Assembly: GCF_020193655.1 (NCBI RefSeq)
Contig: NZ_JADYVE010000005.1
Location: 310,001-374,000, forward strand
Length of the DNA stretch: 64,000 nucleotides
Origin: Ensifer sp. IC3342
GTDB lineage: Bacteria; Pseudomonadota; Alphaproteobacteria; Rhizobiales; Rhizobiaceae
Direction of reading: 5' to 3'
Under the pieces are notes generated by a model, which was not told where the DNA came from, did no database searches, and saw only the letters and a list, made by a program, of their open reading frames with translations. The position numbers were made by a program, and so were the translations under genes. Positions 1 to 8,054 of the stretch are shown in pieces (the first letter of the stretch is position 1; each line of letters opens with the position of its first letter).

Positions 1-216
1 GTATGTTTCGATCGGCCGCACTCTGGCGATCTCACCGATGATGCTCGTCGCAGCAAGCCGTTCATCGTAGGGATAAACGATCAGGACGGGAGGGGCACGC
101 CTGATGATTTCAGCCTCGGCTTTGCCGATAGCACTGAGGAAAAAGAGCAGCAGCAAAACTGAACATTCGGCGATACCAGCTAGGCTGCTCCGCCGACAGC
201 TGACAAGACCCCGCAT
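1..216 (-). CDS. N-terminal part of an exported protein, cut by the window edge
   Basis: Reading leftward from an ATG at 216 there are 72 open codons to the window edge. The protein begins with a basic stretch, then a hydrophobic run rich in Leu and Phe ending in a signal-peptidase-like GKAEA at about residues 34-38. The mature part starts with VLIVYPYDERLAATS. This layout resembles periplasmic substrate-binding or sensor proteins that start their first beta strand just after cleavage. Too little is visible to name a family. The start is the first in-frame ATG upstream of the signal peptide; no clear ribosome binding site was checked beyond that. Confidence 0.5.
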   Translation of the reverse strand, partial: MRGLVSCRRSSLAGIAECSVLLLLFFLSAIGKAEAEIIRRAPPVLIVYPYDERLAATSIIGEIARVRPIETY

Positions 217-785
217 GATGAGACCAATGTTTCGCTAGCAAACTGTCAATGCCGACGGTTACGGGCTCAAGATACCTTGACATCACTGCTTCTGTAAAGG
301 CGCGGCTTTGCCGGTCGATGTAACGACAAAGTAGGGGTGCAGATTCCCCTAAGTACAATGTAGCTAACGCAAATTTCGCTTAGGTTATTGTAGAGTAATC
401 ATCCTCGCGAAGGCGGTTGCTAATCACGACCCCATACGGCGTCACGCGCGCGCCTCAAGAGGTCGGCGCGGACTTTGCAAGCGCAAAAGGAGGGGAAAGG
501 ACAAAAAAGTTACCTGTCCGGCCGCCGTCTCCTTTGTCGGCAAAACTTGAAAAAGGCGAGGCTGCCAAATACCACTGGCTTGCTGGCTGGTGATCGCTTT
601 TACGAGTTGCTTGTCATGGCGCATGAACATGATAGCTATACTCATGTTATGTGAGTCCAAGGAACCCGTTGGAATGCCTCCAGGCGCCACCTACAGAGCC
701 ACTGCAGCATTCGCTCCAATGAGACGGTATTTCGGCACGCTTGGTCTAGCGGGCAAAGTATCACGCATCTCAGAGAGCGCTGGAT
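217..785. other. Stretch without a convincing gene
   Basis: Short open frames occur on both strands but none shows a family signature or a credible ribosome binding site. The right part lies directly before the truncated autotransporter barrel and should have carried its passenger domain if that gene were complete. It does not, so the junction near 780 is probably a deletion or recombination point. Confidence 0.5.
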
Positions 786-1432
786 TCCCGATCTATGGCC
801 TCGGCGCGATCGAGGCCAACGGCTATGGCTTCGGCGGCACGCTCACCTGGTACGGCAATGGCGGCCTCTATGTCGACGGCCAGGCGCAGGCGACCTGGTA
901 TGACAGCGATCTCACCTCGGCCACGCTTGGCAGAACGCTTGCCGACGGCAACGACGGCTTCGGCTACGGCCTCAGCATCGAGGCCGGACAGAAGATCACA
1001 CTCAGGAGCAACTGGTCGATCACCCCGCAGGCGCAACTCGTCTATTCCTCGGTCAGGTTCAGCGACTTCACCGATCCCTTCGGCGCCCGGGTGTCACTCG
1101 ACGACGGCGAATTCCTGATCGGCCGCATCGGCCTTTCGGCGGATTACGAGAGCGAGTGGCGCAGCGCGACGGGCGGGATCAACCGGGTGCATGTCTACGG
1201 CATCGCCAATCTCTATTACGACTTCCTCGGCCGGATGACGACCGAGGTCGCCGGTACCCGCTTTACCAGCGGGAACGAGGATCTTTGGGGCGGGATCGGC
1301 GTCGGCGGCTCGCTTAACTGGGCCGACGACAAATATTCGGTCTATGGAGAGGCAACGGCAAAAACCAGCATCAACGATTTCGGCGACAGCGGCACCGTCA
1401 GTGGCACGGTCGGCTTCCGGGTCCGATGGTAG
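786..1432 (+). pseudogene. Autotransporter outer-membrane beta-barrel, 5'-truncated
   Basis: From about 786 the reading frame matches the C-terminal half of a rhizobial autotransporter barrel: alternating aromatic and Gly-rich strands such as GYGFGGTLTWYGNGGLYVDG, then QAQATWYDSD, ending in the barrel terminus GTVGFRVRW. An intact barrel is about 270-300 residues and follows a long passenger. Here only about 215 barrel residues remain and no passenger precedes them. The open frame can be extended to an ATG at 590, but those residues look unlike coding sequence of the family and there is no signal peptide. I read it as a remnant, although a short expressed product cannot be excluded. An IalB-like gene follows on the same strand. 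Confidence 0.7.
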
Positions 1433-1447
1433 CAGGGATCTCGACTT

Positions 1448-1470
1448 GCCCCGGCGTCCTTCGCCGGGGC
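1448..1470 (+). terminator. GC-rich perfect hairpin between barrel remnant and IalB gene
   Basis: GCCCCGGCG and CGCCGGGGC form a perfect 9-bp stem around a TCCTT loop, directly after the barrel stop codon. There is no T-run behind it, so it could equally be an mRNA-stabilising or Rho-independent-like element without a U tract. It sits 36 bases before the next start codon. Confidence 0.4.
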
Positions 1471-1505
1471 AGCAAATCAACCAGGAACGAGAAAGGTAGT
1501 CCGTT

Positions 1506-2039
1506 ATGACTATGGCGAAATTCCGTCTCGCCGCGGCCGCGGCCGCCTTGGTTGCGTTCACCGCGCCCGCCGCGGCTCAGGAGGCGACGTCAAAGCTGCC
1601 AGGCGGGGCTTCCTCGCTCCAGGAAACCTATGAGGCCTGGAGCCTCGCCTGTCAGGGCATGCCTCAGACGGTCTGCGCCATCTCCCAGCAGCAGGTGCAG
1701 CAGAACGGCCAGCGCGTGCTGGCGATCGAGCTGAAGCGGGAGGCTGACGGCGCTCTCACGGGCACTCTCGTTCTTCCCGTCGGGCTCTCGCTCGATGCCG
1801 GGGCAACCCTGCAGATCGACGCCGCAGCGCCGCAGCCGCCCCTGCGCTTCTCCACCTGCCTGCCGGGCGGATGCCTCGTGCCGCTCACCTTCAATGGCGA
1901 AGCGGTGGCGGCCCTGCGCGCCGGCAAGGCCCTAAAGATCAACGTCCAGGGTATGGACAAGAAGGAGGTCGGGCTGTCGGTCGCATTGAAAGGACTGGCT
2001 GCGGCTCTCGACGGGCTTGAGGTCTTAGCAGGGGCTTAA
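1506..2039 (+). CDS. Invasion-associated locus B (IalB) family exported protein
   Basis: The 177-residue product has a clear Sec signal peptide of basic N-terminus and Ala-rich core ending in APAAAQ near residue 25. The mature part carries the IalB family layout: an early WSLAC, a VCAISQQQ strand, and a later FSTCLPGGC pair, so four cysteines that could form two disulfides. Members are periplasmic or outer-membrane associated proteins named after a Bartonella invasion gene; in rhizobia their role is unknown. A purine-rich GAGAAAGG lies before the start. Pairing of an IalB protein with an autotransporter upstream is suggestive of an envelope role, but that partner is truncated here. Confidence 0.8.
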   Translation: MTMAKFRLAAAAAALVAFTAPAAAQEATSKLPGGASSLQETYEAWSLACQGMPQTVCAISQQQVQQNGQRVLAIELKREADGALTGTLVLPVGLSLDAGATLQIDAAAPQPPLRFSTCLPGGCLVPLTFNGEAVAALRAGKALKINVQGMDKKEVGLSVALKGLAAALDGLEVLAGA

Positions 2040-2121
2040 ATATTCCGACCGTCTCAGTTCCACACTGCGTCGATGCGGCTTCGGTACCAACCGCATAGTC
2101 GGGCGCAATTCCAAGGCTAGT

Positions 2122-2544
2122 CTAATGCCGCATGCGCTCCTTTGTCGCGAGGGTTTCGATCAGGCTGACAACGCGCTTTCTGACGTTCGCGTCGCGAATT
2201 CGGTGAAAGGGCCGGTTCAAGGCCAGGGCCTCGTCGCTGCGCAGAAACTCGATCAGCTCATCGTGCGGATTAAGCTTAGTGATCTCGTCGTCCCGGCGGC
2301 CGGCCACGTCCTCGAAAAAGTACGAGGGTGCCACTTCGAGCACTTTCGCGATCGCTTGAAGCCGGCTTGCCCCGACTCTATTGCTCCCGTTCTCGTACTT
2401 CTGCACCTGCTGGAACGTGATTCCGAGCGCCTTGGCAAAGGTCACCTGGGTCATCTTGATCCAGAGCCGGCGCATGCGGATTCGGCGGCCCACGTGAATG
2501 TCGACGGGGTTGGGGTCTTTTCTTTCAGAGCTACGACTGAGCAC
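2122..2544 (-). CDS. XRE-family helix-turn-helix regulator
   Basis: The 140-residue protein contains a Cro/C1-type HTH at about residues 18-75: GRRIRMRR, then MTQVTFAKALGITFQQVQKY with the usual ENGSNR recognition-helix end and RLQAIAKVLEV. The C-terminal half (FFEDVAG to RKRVVSLIETLA) is like the widespread rhizobial single-domain XRE regulators whose short tail ends in a helix. Function and targets are unknown. The gene is transcribed away from the decayed AraC copy to its right and converges with the IalB gene. Confidence 0.8.
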   Translation of the reverse strand: MLSRSSERKDPNPVDIHVGRRIRMRRLWIKMTQVTFAKALGITFQQVQKYENGSNRVGASRLQAIAKVLEVAPSYFFEDVAGRRDDEITKLNPHDELIEFLRSDEALALNRPFHRIRDANVRKRVVSLIETLATKERMRH

Positions 2545-2749
2545 GCGTCACTCCTATCGTGTTTGCTGATTTTCGGACCAATGCATCGTCGGCGAGTCGG
2601 GATCCAGATACCGACCGATCGAGCTCAGTGCGTAACGCCCCACATCGGCGCACGAGCATTCCTAAAACCGCGGCACGAGCCCCGGATCGGTCCTGCTGAA
2701 CGGTTCGGCCACAGTTCCTGCCCGCTCCGAACAGCTTTATCGCGAAGCT

Positions 2750-2960
2750 GTTCCCAGTTGGTTGTATACTGCTACAGTGCTCAACTTACGTCTTGCCTTT
2801 GCACGCCAACTTTGCTGCTCGGATGTTAAATTCTGCATCCTCGATCGGGTTACGGCCTTCCTGGCGGTGGCATACTGCAGGGAATACCAGCGTTTGCTGG
2901 TCAAGACGAGCGTATGCCTCCACCTTGGCCAGTATATTGATGCGCTCGTTGAAGGGACTC
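2750..2960 (+). pseudogene. Decayed inverted copy of the 5' end of the neighbouring AraC-type gene
   Basis: The stretch from about 2750 matches the promoter and first codons of the AraC-type gene that starts at 4119 on the other strand. The shared DNA includes the TTG...ATACTGCTA upstream region, the ATG at 2823, and a peptide MLNSASSIG against MLHSAPSIR. A one-base loss near 2845 throws it out of frame, after which FLAVAYCREY resembles FLPMAPYLAKH in another frame. Similarity fades by about 2960. It is a non-functional duplicate in inverted orientation, about 1.2 kb from the intact gene. Confidence 0.7.
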
Positions 2961-3144
2961 GGTTGTGCGCTGCTACTCCGCAGGCGCAGGCATGCGGCAG
3001 CGCGTGCTACCTAAGAGGGGCAGCGGGTTCGAACCCCTCAAGGCGAGAGATTGGAAACTGCAGACACCAAGGGGCGTCTATTCAAGCCTTCGAGCGCTTG
3101 CCCGAGTTTCTCGCCGGGAAACGTCATATGCCACCGTCACCGCC

Positions 3145-4119
3145 TCACGCCTTGTCCGTCTGGAAGCGCGATGGCGCCACTCCCGTCCAGCGTTTAAACG
3201 CGCGGGTGAAATGCGCGGAATCGCTGTAGCCCACCCTGAACGCGATGTCGGTCATGCTATGAACACCTTCGCAGATCAGCCGGATTGCCTCACTGCGGCG
3301 CGTGTCATCGAGTAACTCCTCAAAATCGACTCCGCAAAACTTCAGGCGCCGCTGCAGGGTTCGAGCCGACATGCCAAGGCTTCTCGCTACGGTCTCCAGT
3401 CCAAGCTCATGACCATCGAACAGCCTTTCGCTGAGCATCTTCGCCGCCTCTATCGCGGAAGCTAGTGCCTCTGTCACCTTCGAGGGCCGATTACCGGGAG
3501 GGTTGAGAGGAAGGTCGAGCAAGTCCCGATCGAACTCGATCACATCGTAGTCGCATCCCGTTTCGATGTTCGGCCCTAAGCACTCCTCGAGTGCCTCGCT
3601 TCCACGCGTCCTCGAAGCCGTCAGCCGTACTCTTATTGCGGAGGGTTCACCCGCCAAAAGCGGCACCTTCCGCAGCACAGCGAGACTGCCGAAGATGAAG
3701 TGCCGGGGATCGAACTCGCAATGATCAGCGAAGCGGAAGATGATGCGAGCGGTTCCGCCCTCCACCAAGAAGCGTATATCCGATCCGCGGTGGATCGAGG
3801 CCACGTTGGATGTCGCGAGCACGCAGGCATCAGCGACGTTCTCTGCTGCGAGAACCGACTGTCCCCATGGACCGAGATCACGCAGTTCTGTCAAGCGCCC
3901 GACATGCGCTCCGGCGAATGGGTCTCCCAGGAGCGCTGCGACCTCGTTGGCCATGTGAAAGCATTGGGCGCGCGGGAGCCAGCCGTCCGCGTTTTGGAAC
4001 ACGTTTGGCGAGATGCCGAGGCGCGCGCAGAACTCTATGGCCGAAACATCGTGCTTGGCGAGATAGGGCGCCATCGGCAGGAAGGCCCTAACCCTGATCG
4101 AGGGTGCAGAATGTAACAT
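3145..4119 (-). CDS. AraC-family transcriptional regulator with arabinose-binding-like N-terminal domain
   Basis: The product (324 residues from the ATG at 4119) has the PF12625-type N-terminal domain found in OruR/ArgR-like regulators (FLPMAPYLAKHDV to DPRHFIFG) and a C-terminal HTH_18 at about residues 225-324. The HTH holds the standard two helix-turn-helix units: VARSLGMSARTLQRRLK and ITDIAFRVGYSDSAHF-like MTDIAFRVGYSDSAHFTRAF. An upstream TTG at 4149 would add ten residues, but family alignment and the duplicated copy favour the ATG. It faces the exported-protein gene at 4248, so these small genes are candidate targets. The inducer is unknown. Confidence 0.85.
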   Translation of the reverse strand: MLHSAPSIRVRAFLPMAPYLAKHDVSAIEFCARLGISPNVFQNADGWLPRAQCFHMANEVAALLGDPFAGAHVGRLTELRDLGPWGQSVLAAENVADACVLATSNVASIHRGSDIRFLVEGGTARIIFRFADHCEFDPRHFIFGSLAVLRKVPLLAGEPSAIRVRLTASRTRGSEALEECLGPNIETGCDYDVIEFDRDLLDLPLNPPGNRPSKVTEALASAIEAAKMLSERLFDGHELGLETVARSLGMSARTLQRRLKFCGVDFEELLDDTRRSEAIRLICEGVHSMTDIAFRVGYSDSAHFTRAFKRWTGVAPSRFQTDKA

Positions 4120-4192
4120 CCGAGCCGCAAACTTGGCATGAAAAGGCAAGACGCAAGTTGAATACTATAGCAGTATGCAACCGACTGAGAAG
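4070..4192 (-). repeat. Inverted partner of the 2750 repeat
   Basis: Read on the minus strand from 4192, this segment covers the AraC promoter region and first codons and aligns by eye over about 120 bases with the plus strand from 2750, with scattered substitutions and small gaps. It shows that the duplication included upstream regulatory DNA as well as coding DNA. Confidence 0.65.
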
Positions 4193-4247
4193 ACCTTTGC
4201 GACGAAGTTGTTCATGACAACCCGCAGCGACTTTTGAGGATGAACTG

Positions 4248-4889
4248 ATGCCGTCGAAACTTGCAGCCAGCTCCGTTGCGATTACCCTTTTCGCCCTTAG
4301 TCACATAACGGCGTTGGCGCAAAGCGCCGAGCCGGCTCCCGTACATGTCCCATTGCAGAAGACAATCGGTCAGGCAAGAACCGAGGTCGTGCCGTCGCTG
4401 ATCGTGCTCAATGCGCGCGGGGCCAATCTGGCAGACAAAACATTAACCCTGACTGGCGTAACCACCAACGCCATATTGTTTGCGGATCGTCCAGTGCGGG
4501 CGGCTGGCCACGCACCGACCAAGCAGCTAATCGAGGATTGGGCGGAAGGCAGCGACAGTTTCGCCAAGGACCCACCGAACGCAACCGTATCCGTCTTGAG
4601 CAAGAACGGTGCGACGATCCGTGACGCGGTCGTCGTCCTGAGGTCGCCCAAGCTCGATGGCGAGCAGCTGTCCTTCGCCGTCGAGGTTCTGGAAGGAAAC
4701 CTCGACGGCGCCGACGGTCCGGCTTCGGTATTCATTGACATTATCGGCATGCCGCTGACGCCGCTCTCCTTCGCCGGTGTCGCCCGCCGAACTGCGTATC
4801 GCAGCGCCTGGTACGCTGGTGCCGCTGCGGCGGCAGCCCCCTACTACCGATCGGCCTGCGGCTATTATCCCTATCCGCCCTGCTATTGA
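4248..4889 (+). CDS. Exported protein of unknown function with C-terminal PLTPLSFAGVARRT motif
   Basis: The 213-residue product starts with a Sec signal peptide ending in ALAQ near residue 25. A central domain of alternating hydrophobic residues follows, with no recognised fold. The last 45 residues contain PLTPLSFAGVARRTAYR and then an Ala, Tyr, Pro and Cys rich tail. The same motif, PLTPGSVAGVARRTTRR, appears in the exported protein starting at 5694. A weak GAGGA ribosome binding site precedes the ATG. The gene is divergent from the AraC regulator. I do not recognise the function. Confidence 0.7.
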   Translation: MPSKLAASSVAITLFALSHITALAQSAEPAPVHVPLQKTIGQARTEVVPSLIVLNARGANLADKTLTLTGVTTNAILFADRPVRAAGHAPTKQLIEDWAEGSDSFAKDPPNATVSVLSKNGATIRDAVVVLRSPKLDGEQLSFAVEVLEGNLDGADGPASVFIDIIGMPLTPLSFAGVARRTAYRSAWYAGAAAAAAPYYRSACGYYPYPPCY

Positions 4890-5102
4890 AGCGCTGGACT
4901 AGGCATCGTCGCAAAGGAGTCAAGATCAAACTGAGCGCCGTCCTACCCGCGCAGCCCTCTCCCGCAGCGATTGTACCGATTGGATTTCAGCGGATGTCGA
5001 ATCCCGCGCGGATTGGTTTCGCGCCGGTGTATGTGATGCTGGCCCGCTCAACACTCCTGTTACCACGCGGCCAGCGCCCAACCCATAGGAAGGAGCATAT
5101 TT

Positions 5103-5453
5103 ATGAACAGAATTGCGACTTTTTCCGTGATCGTTGCCCTGTCCGCCTTCAGCTTCGGTGGAATGGTCTATGCCCAAGGCGCGGCCATGAACTGGCCGAA
5201 GGAGATCGAGGCGACCGTGCGTAGCTACAGCGGCGACAAGGTGAATGTCGTCCTCGTCAGCACCCTGTCGGAGCAGGACCAGACGCGGCTGTGGGTTGAA
5301 AACGCCACACCGGACCAGCGCGCGGCGCTGCTTGCAGCGGTCGAAGCCAACAAGCCACTCTTCGAGAAACTTAAGGCGCAGAATGTCGAGATCGACAATA
5401 TCGGCGGCGCCGAACAGGCGGCCGACGGCGGGCTGATAATCTACGTGCGCTAG
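5103..5453 (+). CDS. Small exported protein of unknown function
   Basis: A good AAGGAG site lies eight bases before the ATG. The 116-residue product has a signal peptide ending in VYAQ near residue 25. The remaining 90 residues are charged and helix-prone (EIEATVRSYSGDKVNVVLV, then a Leu/Ala-rich amphipathic helix) and end in GGLIIYVR. There are no cysteines or obvious catalytic residues. It lies between two genes sharing the AGVARRT motif, all on the plus strand, suggesting a small exported-protein group. Function not recognised. Confidence 0.7.
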   Translation: MNRIATFSVIVALSAFSFGGMVYAQGAAMNWPKEIEATVRSYSGDKVNVVLVSTLSEQDQTRLWVENATPDQRAALLAAVEANKPLFEKLKAQNVEIDNIGGAEQAADGGLIIYVR

Positions 5454-5538
5454 TTCCTCCCGAGGGTGAAGAAGCGGGATGCGGAACCTGAACTGTGGGC
5501 GCATCCCGCTCATATCGTGGCCGCCGAAGCATATCAAA

Positions 5539-5697
5539 ATGGATGACCGGGGCGCCGCAATACACGCTGCGAGCAACTGGAATTCGGACGGGATCGAGGC
5601 ATTGCAGTTTCAATTCACGCCGCCGGCCGACGCGAACAAAGTTGTACACGTCCATGCCGACGTTACCGGCGAGCTTTCACTGGGGGTAGGGCAATGA
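5539..5697 (+). CDS. Possible short coupled ORF (52 residues)
   Basis: An open frame from the ATG at 5539 ends in a TGA that overlaps the start codon of the next gene as ATGA, a typical sign of translational coupling. The peptide contains GIEALQFQFTPPADANKV. It has no family signature, and no convincing ribosome binding site was seen. It may be the end of an older gene or chance. Confidence 0.25.
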   Translation: MDDRGAAIHAASNWNSDGIEALQFQFTPPADANKVVHVHADVTGELSLGVGQ

Positions 5698-6011
5698 AGA
5701 GGCGCAAGTTGAAAGTCCTTTCAGTCGCCGTCGCCGGCCTAACGATGCTTGCGGTGGATGTCGTCACCATCCCGTTCGGCTCGTTCGTGTCGGAGGCACA
5801 CGCAATCGTAGGGCGACCATTAACCCCTGGAAGTGTGGCCGGCGTCGCCCGCCGTACCACGCGTCGAGTGATCCGCCGCACTTCGGTGTATGTCGCCACG
5901 CTGCCCGCCGGCTGCGTCAGCACCAGCGTCAATGGTGCCGTGGTGTGGCGTTGCGGTGGGGTCTACTACCAACCATACGGTGGCCGTTACGTCGTCGTTT
6001 ACATCGACTGA
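5694..6011 (+). CDS. Small exported protein with PLTPGSVAGVARRT motif
   Basis: The 105-residue product has a long signal peptide with a basic start (MKRRKLK) and cleavage likely near EAHA at residue 37. It is followed directly by VGRPLTPGSVAGVARRTTRR, then an Arg-rich stretch and a Tyr, Gly and Val rich tail with two cysteines (AGCVSTSVNG and WRCGGVYYQP). Similar short, basic, Gly/Tyr-rich exported proteins occur in rhizobia and bradyrhizobia without known function. The motif repeats that of the protein at 4248. The DUF1254 gene follows 45 bases downstream. Confidence 0.7.
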   Translation: MKRRKLKVLSVAVAGLTMLAVDVVTIPFGSFVSEAHAIVGRPLTPGSVAGVARRTTRRVIRRTSVYVATLPAGCVSTSVNGAVVWRCGGVYYQPYGGRYVVVYID

Positions 6012-6056
6012 ACTCAATGCACTGCGTCGCACTGCAACTTTCCTAGGAGGAATAGC

Positions 6057-7499
6057 ATGGATATTACGCGTCGTGACTTGACGGCCGCCGGTCTTGGGGT
6101 GCTGGCGGCAGGTTCTCTTGCTGGGCCGGTGGCGGCCGCTGACGGTTTGGTGGCAGATTTGCCGGAAGGGCTCGATGAGTTCGCGCTGGCTGTCGAGGCC
6201 TACATTTATGCATATCCTCTCGTGACAATGGAAATGACCAGGCGGGTGATCACCAACGTCGTCGAGCCGGAAGGAAGCCGGGCCCCTATGGGGCATCTGA
6301 TCAAGTTGCGCCAGTATCCGGACGCCAAGTTCCGGGATGTGACGGCGCCCAATGCCGATACCCTCTATACGACCGCGTTCTTTGATGTGGGGGATGAGCC
6401 CTGGGTCGTCAGCCTGCCGGACATGAATGACCGCTATGCCCTGTTTCCAATGCTGGATGGCTGGACGACAGTGTTCGACGTACCCGGAAAACGCACCACG
6501 GGCACGGGCGCACAGACGTTCGTGATTACCGGCCCAGGTTGGGACGGAACGCTCCCGGAGGGTGTGACCGAATACAAGTCTCCGACGAGCATTGTTTGGC
6601 TGCTTGGACGCATCTACTGCACGGGCACCCCGGAGGACTACGCCGAAGTTCATAAGCTGCAGGATGAAGTGAAGCTTTACCCCCTGAGCGCATGGGGAAA
6701 GGACTGGACTCCACCCAAGGGCAAGGTCGATCCGGCGATCGACATGAAGACCGCCGTTCGCGACCAAGTCAACAAGATGGATGCCGTCGAGTACTTCACC
6801 CTCTTCGCCGAGCTCCTGAAAAGAAATCCGCCGACCGACGCGGATCAGCCCATGGTCGCCAAGCTCGCCGAACTTGGTATCGTTCCTGGCCAGGACTTCG
6901 ACAAAACCAAGTTCGACCCGGCGTTCGTGAAGCGGGTGCCGCAGATCGGTTTCGCACGCATCATGATGCATTTCAAATTCAGCGACGGCGACGTGCAGGA
7001 TATTGATGGCTGGGGCTTCACGACGAAGACCGGTATCTACGGCACCGACTATATCCAGCGCGCCCTAGTCACCGCGATCGGTCTCGGAGCAAACCGGCCA
7101 CAGGATGCAATCTACCCAACGTCGCTGAAGTCCGCCAGCGGCGTGATCAAGCGCGCATATAACGGGTCCGAGAAGTACGTTCTGACGTTCAAGAAAGGCC
7201 TTACGCCGCCCGTTTCGGGTTTCTGGTCCCTGACTATGTATGATGCGGACTACTTCTTTGTCGACAACCCGCTGAATCGTTACTCGATCAGTGCACGCCA
7301 GCCGCTCAAGGCAAATCCGGACGGCTCGATCGACCTGTTTATCCAGAATGAATCGCCGGGAGCGGACAAGGAATCGAACTGGCTCCCGGCGCCCAAGGGA
7401 AAATTCATCCTCATGATGCGCCTTTATTGGCCAAACGAGAGCAATCCTTCTATCATTGATGGTTCGTGGACGATACCGCCCGTGAAGAGGGTGAGCTGA
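6057..7499 (+). CDS. DUF1254/DUF1214 family protein, Tat-exported
   Basis: An AGGAGGAAT site precedes the ATG closely. The 480-residue protein begins with a twin-arginine signal (ITRRDLTAAGLGVLAAG) cut near PVAAA. The DUF1254 domain follows (EAYIYAYPLVTMEMTRRV; NADTLYTTAFFDVG; GWTTVFDVPGKRTTGT) and then the DUF1214 domain at the C-terminus (GFWSLTMYDADYFFVDNPLNRYSI). Both domains usually occur together, at about this length. Enzymatic function is not established. It ends the run of exported-protein genes that starts at 4248, so it may act with them in the periplasm. Confidence 0.85.
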   Translation: MDITRRDLTAAGLGVLAAGSLAGPVAAADGLVADLPEGLDEFALAVEAYIYAYPLVTMEMTRRVITNVVEPEGSRAPMGHLIKLRQYPDAKFRDVTAPNADTLYTTAFFDVGDEPWVVSLPDMNDRYALFPMLDGWTTVFDVPGKRTTGTGAQTFVITGPGWDGTLPEGVTEYKSPTSIVWLLGRIYCTGTPEDYAEVHKLQDEVKLYPLSAWGKDWTPPKGKVDPAIDMKTAVRDQVNKMDAVEYFTLFAELLKRNPPTDADQPMVAKLAELGIVPGQDFDKTKFDPAFVKRVPQIGFARIMMHFKFSDGDVQDIDGWGFTTKTGIYGTDYIQRALVTAIGLGANRPQDAIYPTSLKSASGVIKRAYNGSEKYVLTFKKGLTPPVSGFWSLTMYDADYFFVDNPLNRYSISARQPLKANPDGSIDLFIQNESPGADKESNWLPAPKGKFILMMRLYWPNESNPSIIDGSWTIPPVKRVS

Positions 7500-7628
7500 C
7501 CTCTGTATTGGTGTGCGTGCAGCCGCGACGGATCGGTCCGTGGCGGCTGCAAAAGCGAACCATCTCTCATGCATGTCACCCAAAAGTGTGCTGCGGTTTT
7601 CGGACAACGACACGCATAAAAACGAGGA

Positions 7629-7727
7629 CCTGCTGCATGATTCCTTAAATCGGAATCGGACAAATCATGCAGCACTTCAAAGTGCTGCAGCGACCTTAGC
7701 GCGTCCGATTGGACGCGACGCGCTTTA
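7629..7727. repeat. Rhizobial palindromic intergenic repeat (RIME-like), copy 1
   Basis: Three nested dyads are visible. TGCTGCATGATT at 7631 pairs perfectly with AATCATGCAGCA at 7663. GCAGCACTT then pairs with AAGTGCTGC, and CGCGTCC pairs with GGACGCG around GATT. This arrangement is the common mosaic repeat of Sinorhizobium intergenic regions. It lies downstream of the DUF1254 gene. A second copy is at 22704 in reverse orientation and a fragment at 55458. Confidence 0.75.
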
Positions 7728-7815
7728 GTAAATGGGCCACTCCTCCAGAAAATAGGGTCTCACTCATTGGAGCCGGTTCGGTCGCTCAATCATTATTTGG
7801 CGATACCGGGCTTAT

Positions 7816-7917
7816 ATGTTGCTCATCCTGCCGGTAGGTTTATTCTTCTCCCTGTCGGGATTTACTGAGCTGCACGCGCAAACACCGGCGGCCACACCTG
7901 CAGAACCGTCAAGGTAG
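7816..7917 (+). CDS. Possible tiny exported peptide or signal-peptide remnant (33 residues)
   Basis: In the otherwise empty 7500-8054 interval, an ATG opens MLLILPVGLFFSLSGFTE, a good hydrophobic core followed by LHAQ, a plausible signal-peptidase site. Eleven more residues follow before the stop. No clear ribosome binding site is present. It may be the surviving 5' end of a lost exported-protein gene. Confidence 0.2.
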   Translation: MLLILPVGLFFSLSGFTELHAQTPAATPAEPSR

Positions 7918-8054
7918 CCGATCCATATTGTCGCCCGCAGCCTGGGCCGAACGGAAGCTGACCGAGTGATGCGCAGCCGAGCGATCGAAGAGGCGGCGGC
8001 GCAGTCGAGGTCCAGCCTCGTTTCGACGGACCGATATGAGGAAGGGATGCGGCG

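Noticed and set aside
590..785. ATG-started extension of the autotransporter barrel
   Set aside because: The residues do not match the family and contain no signal peptide, so the true gene is 5'-truncated.
3015..3039. GGGTTCGAACCC, like a tRNA T-loop, inside a GAGGGG...CCCCTC hairpin
   Set aside because: No anticodon arm, acceptor stem or CCA end can be built around it, so it is not a tRNA.
5820..6971. 383-codon minus-strand open frame opposite the DUF1254 gene
   Set aside because: Antisense of a recognised gene and no signature of its own.
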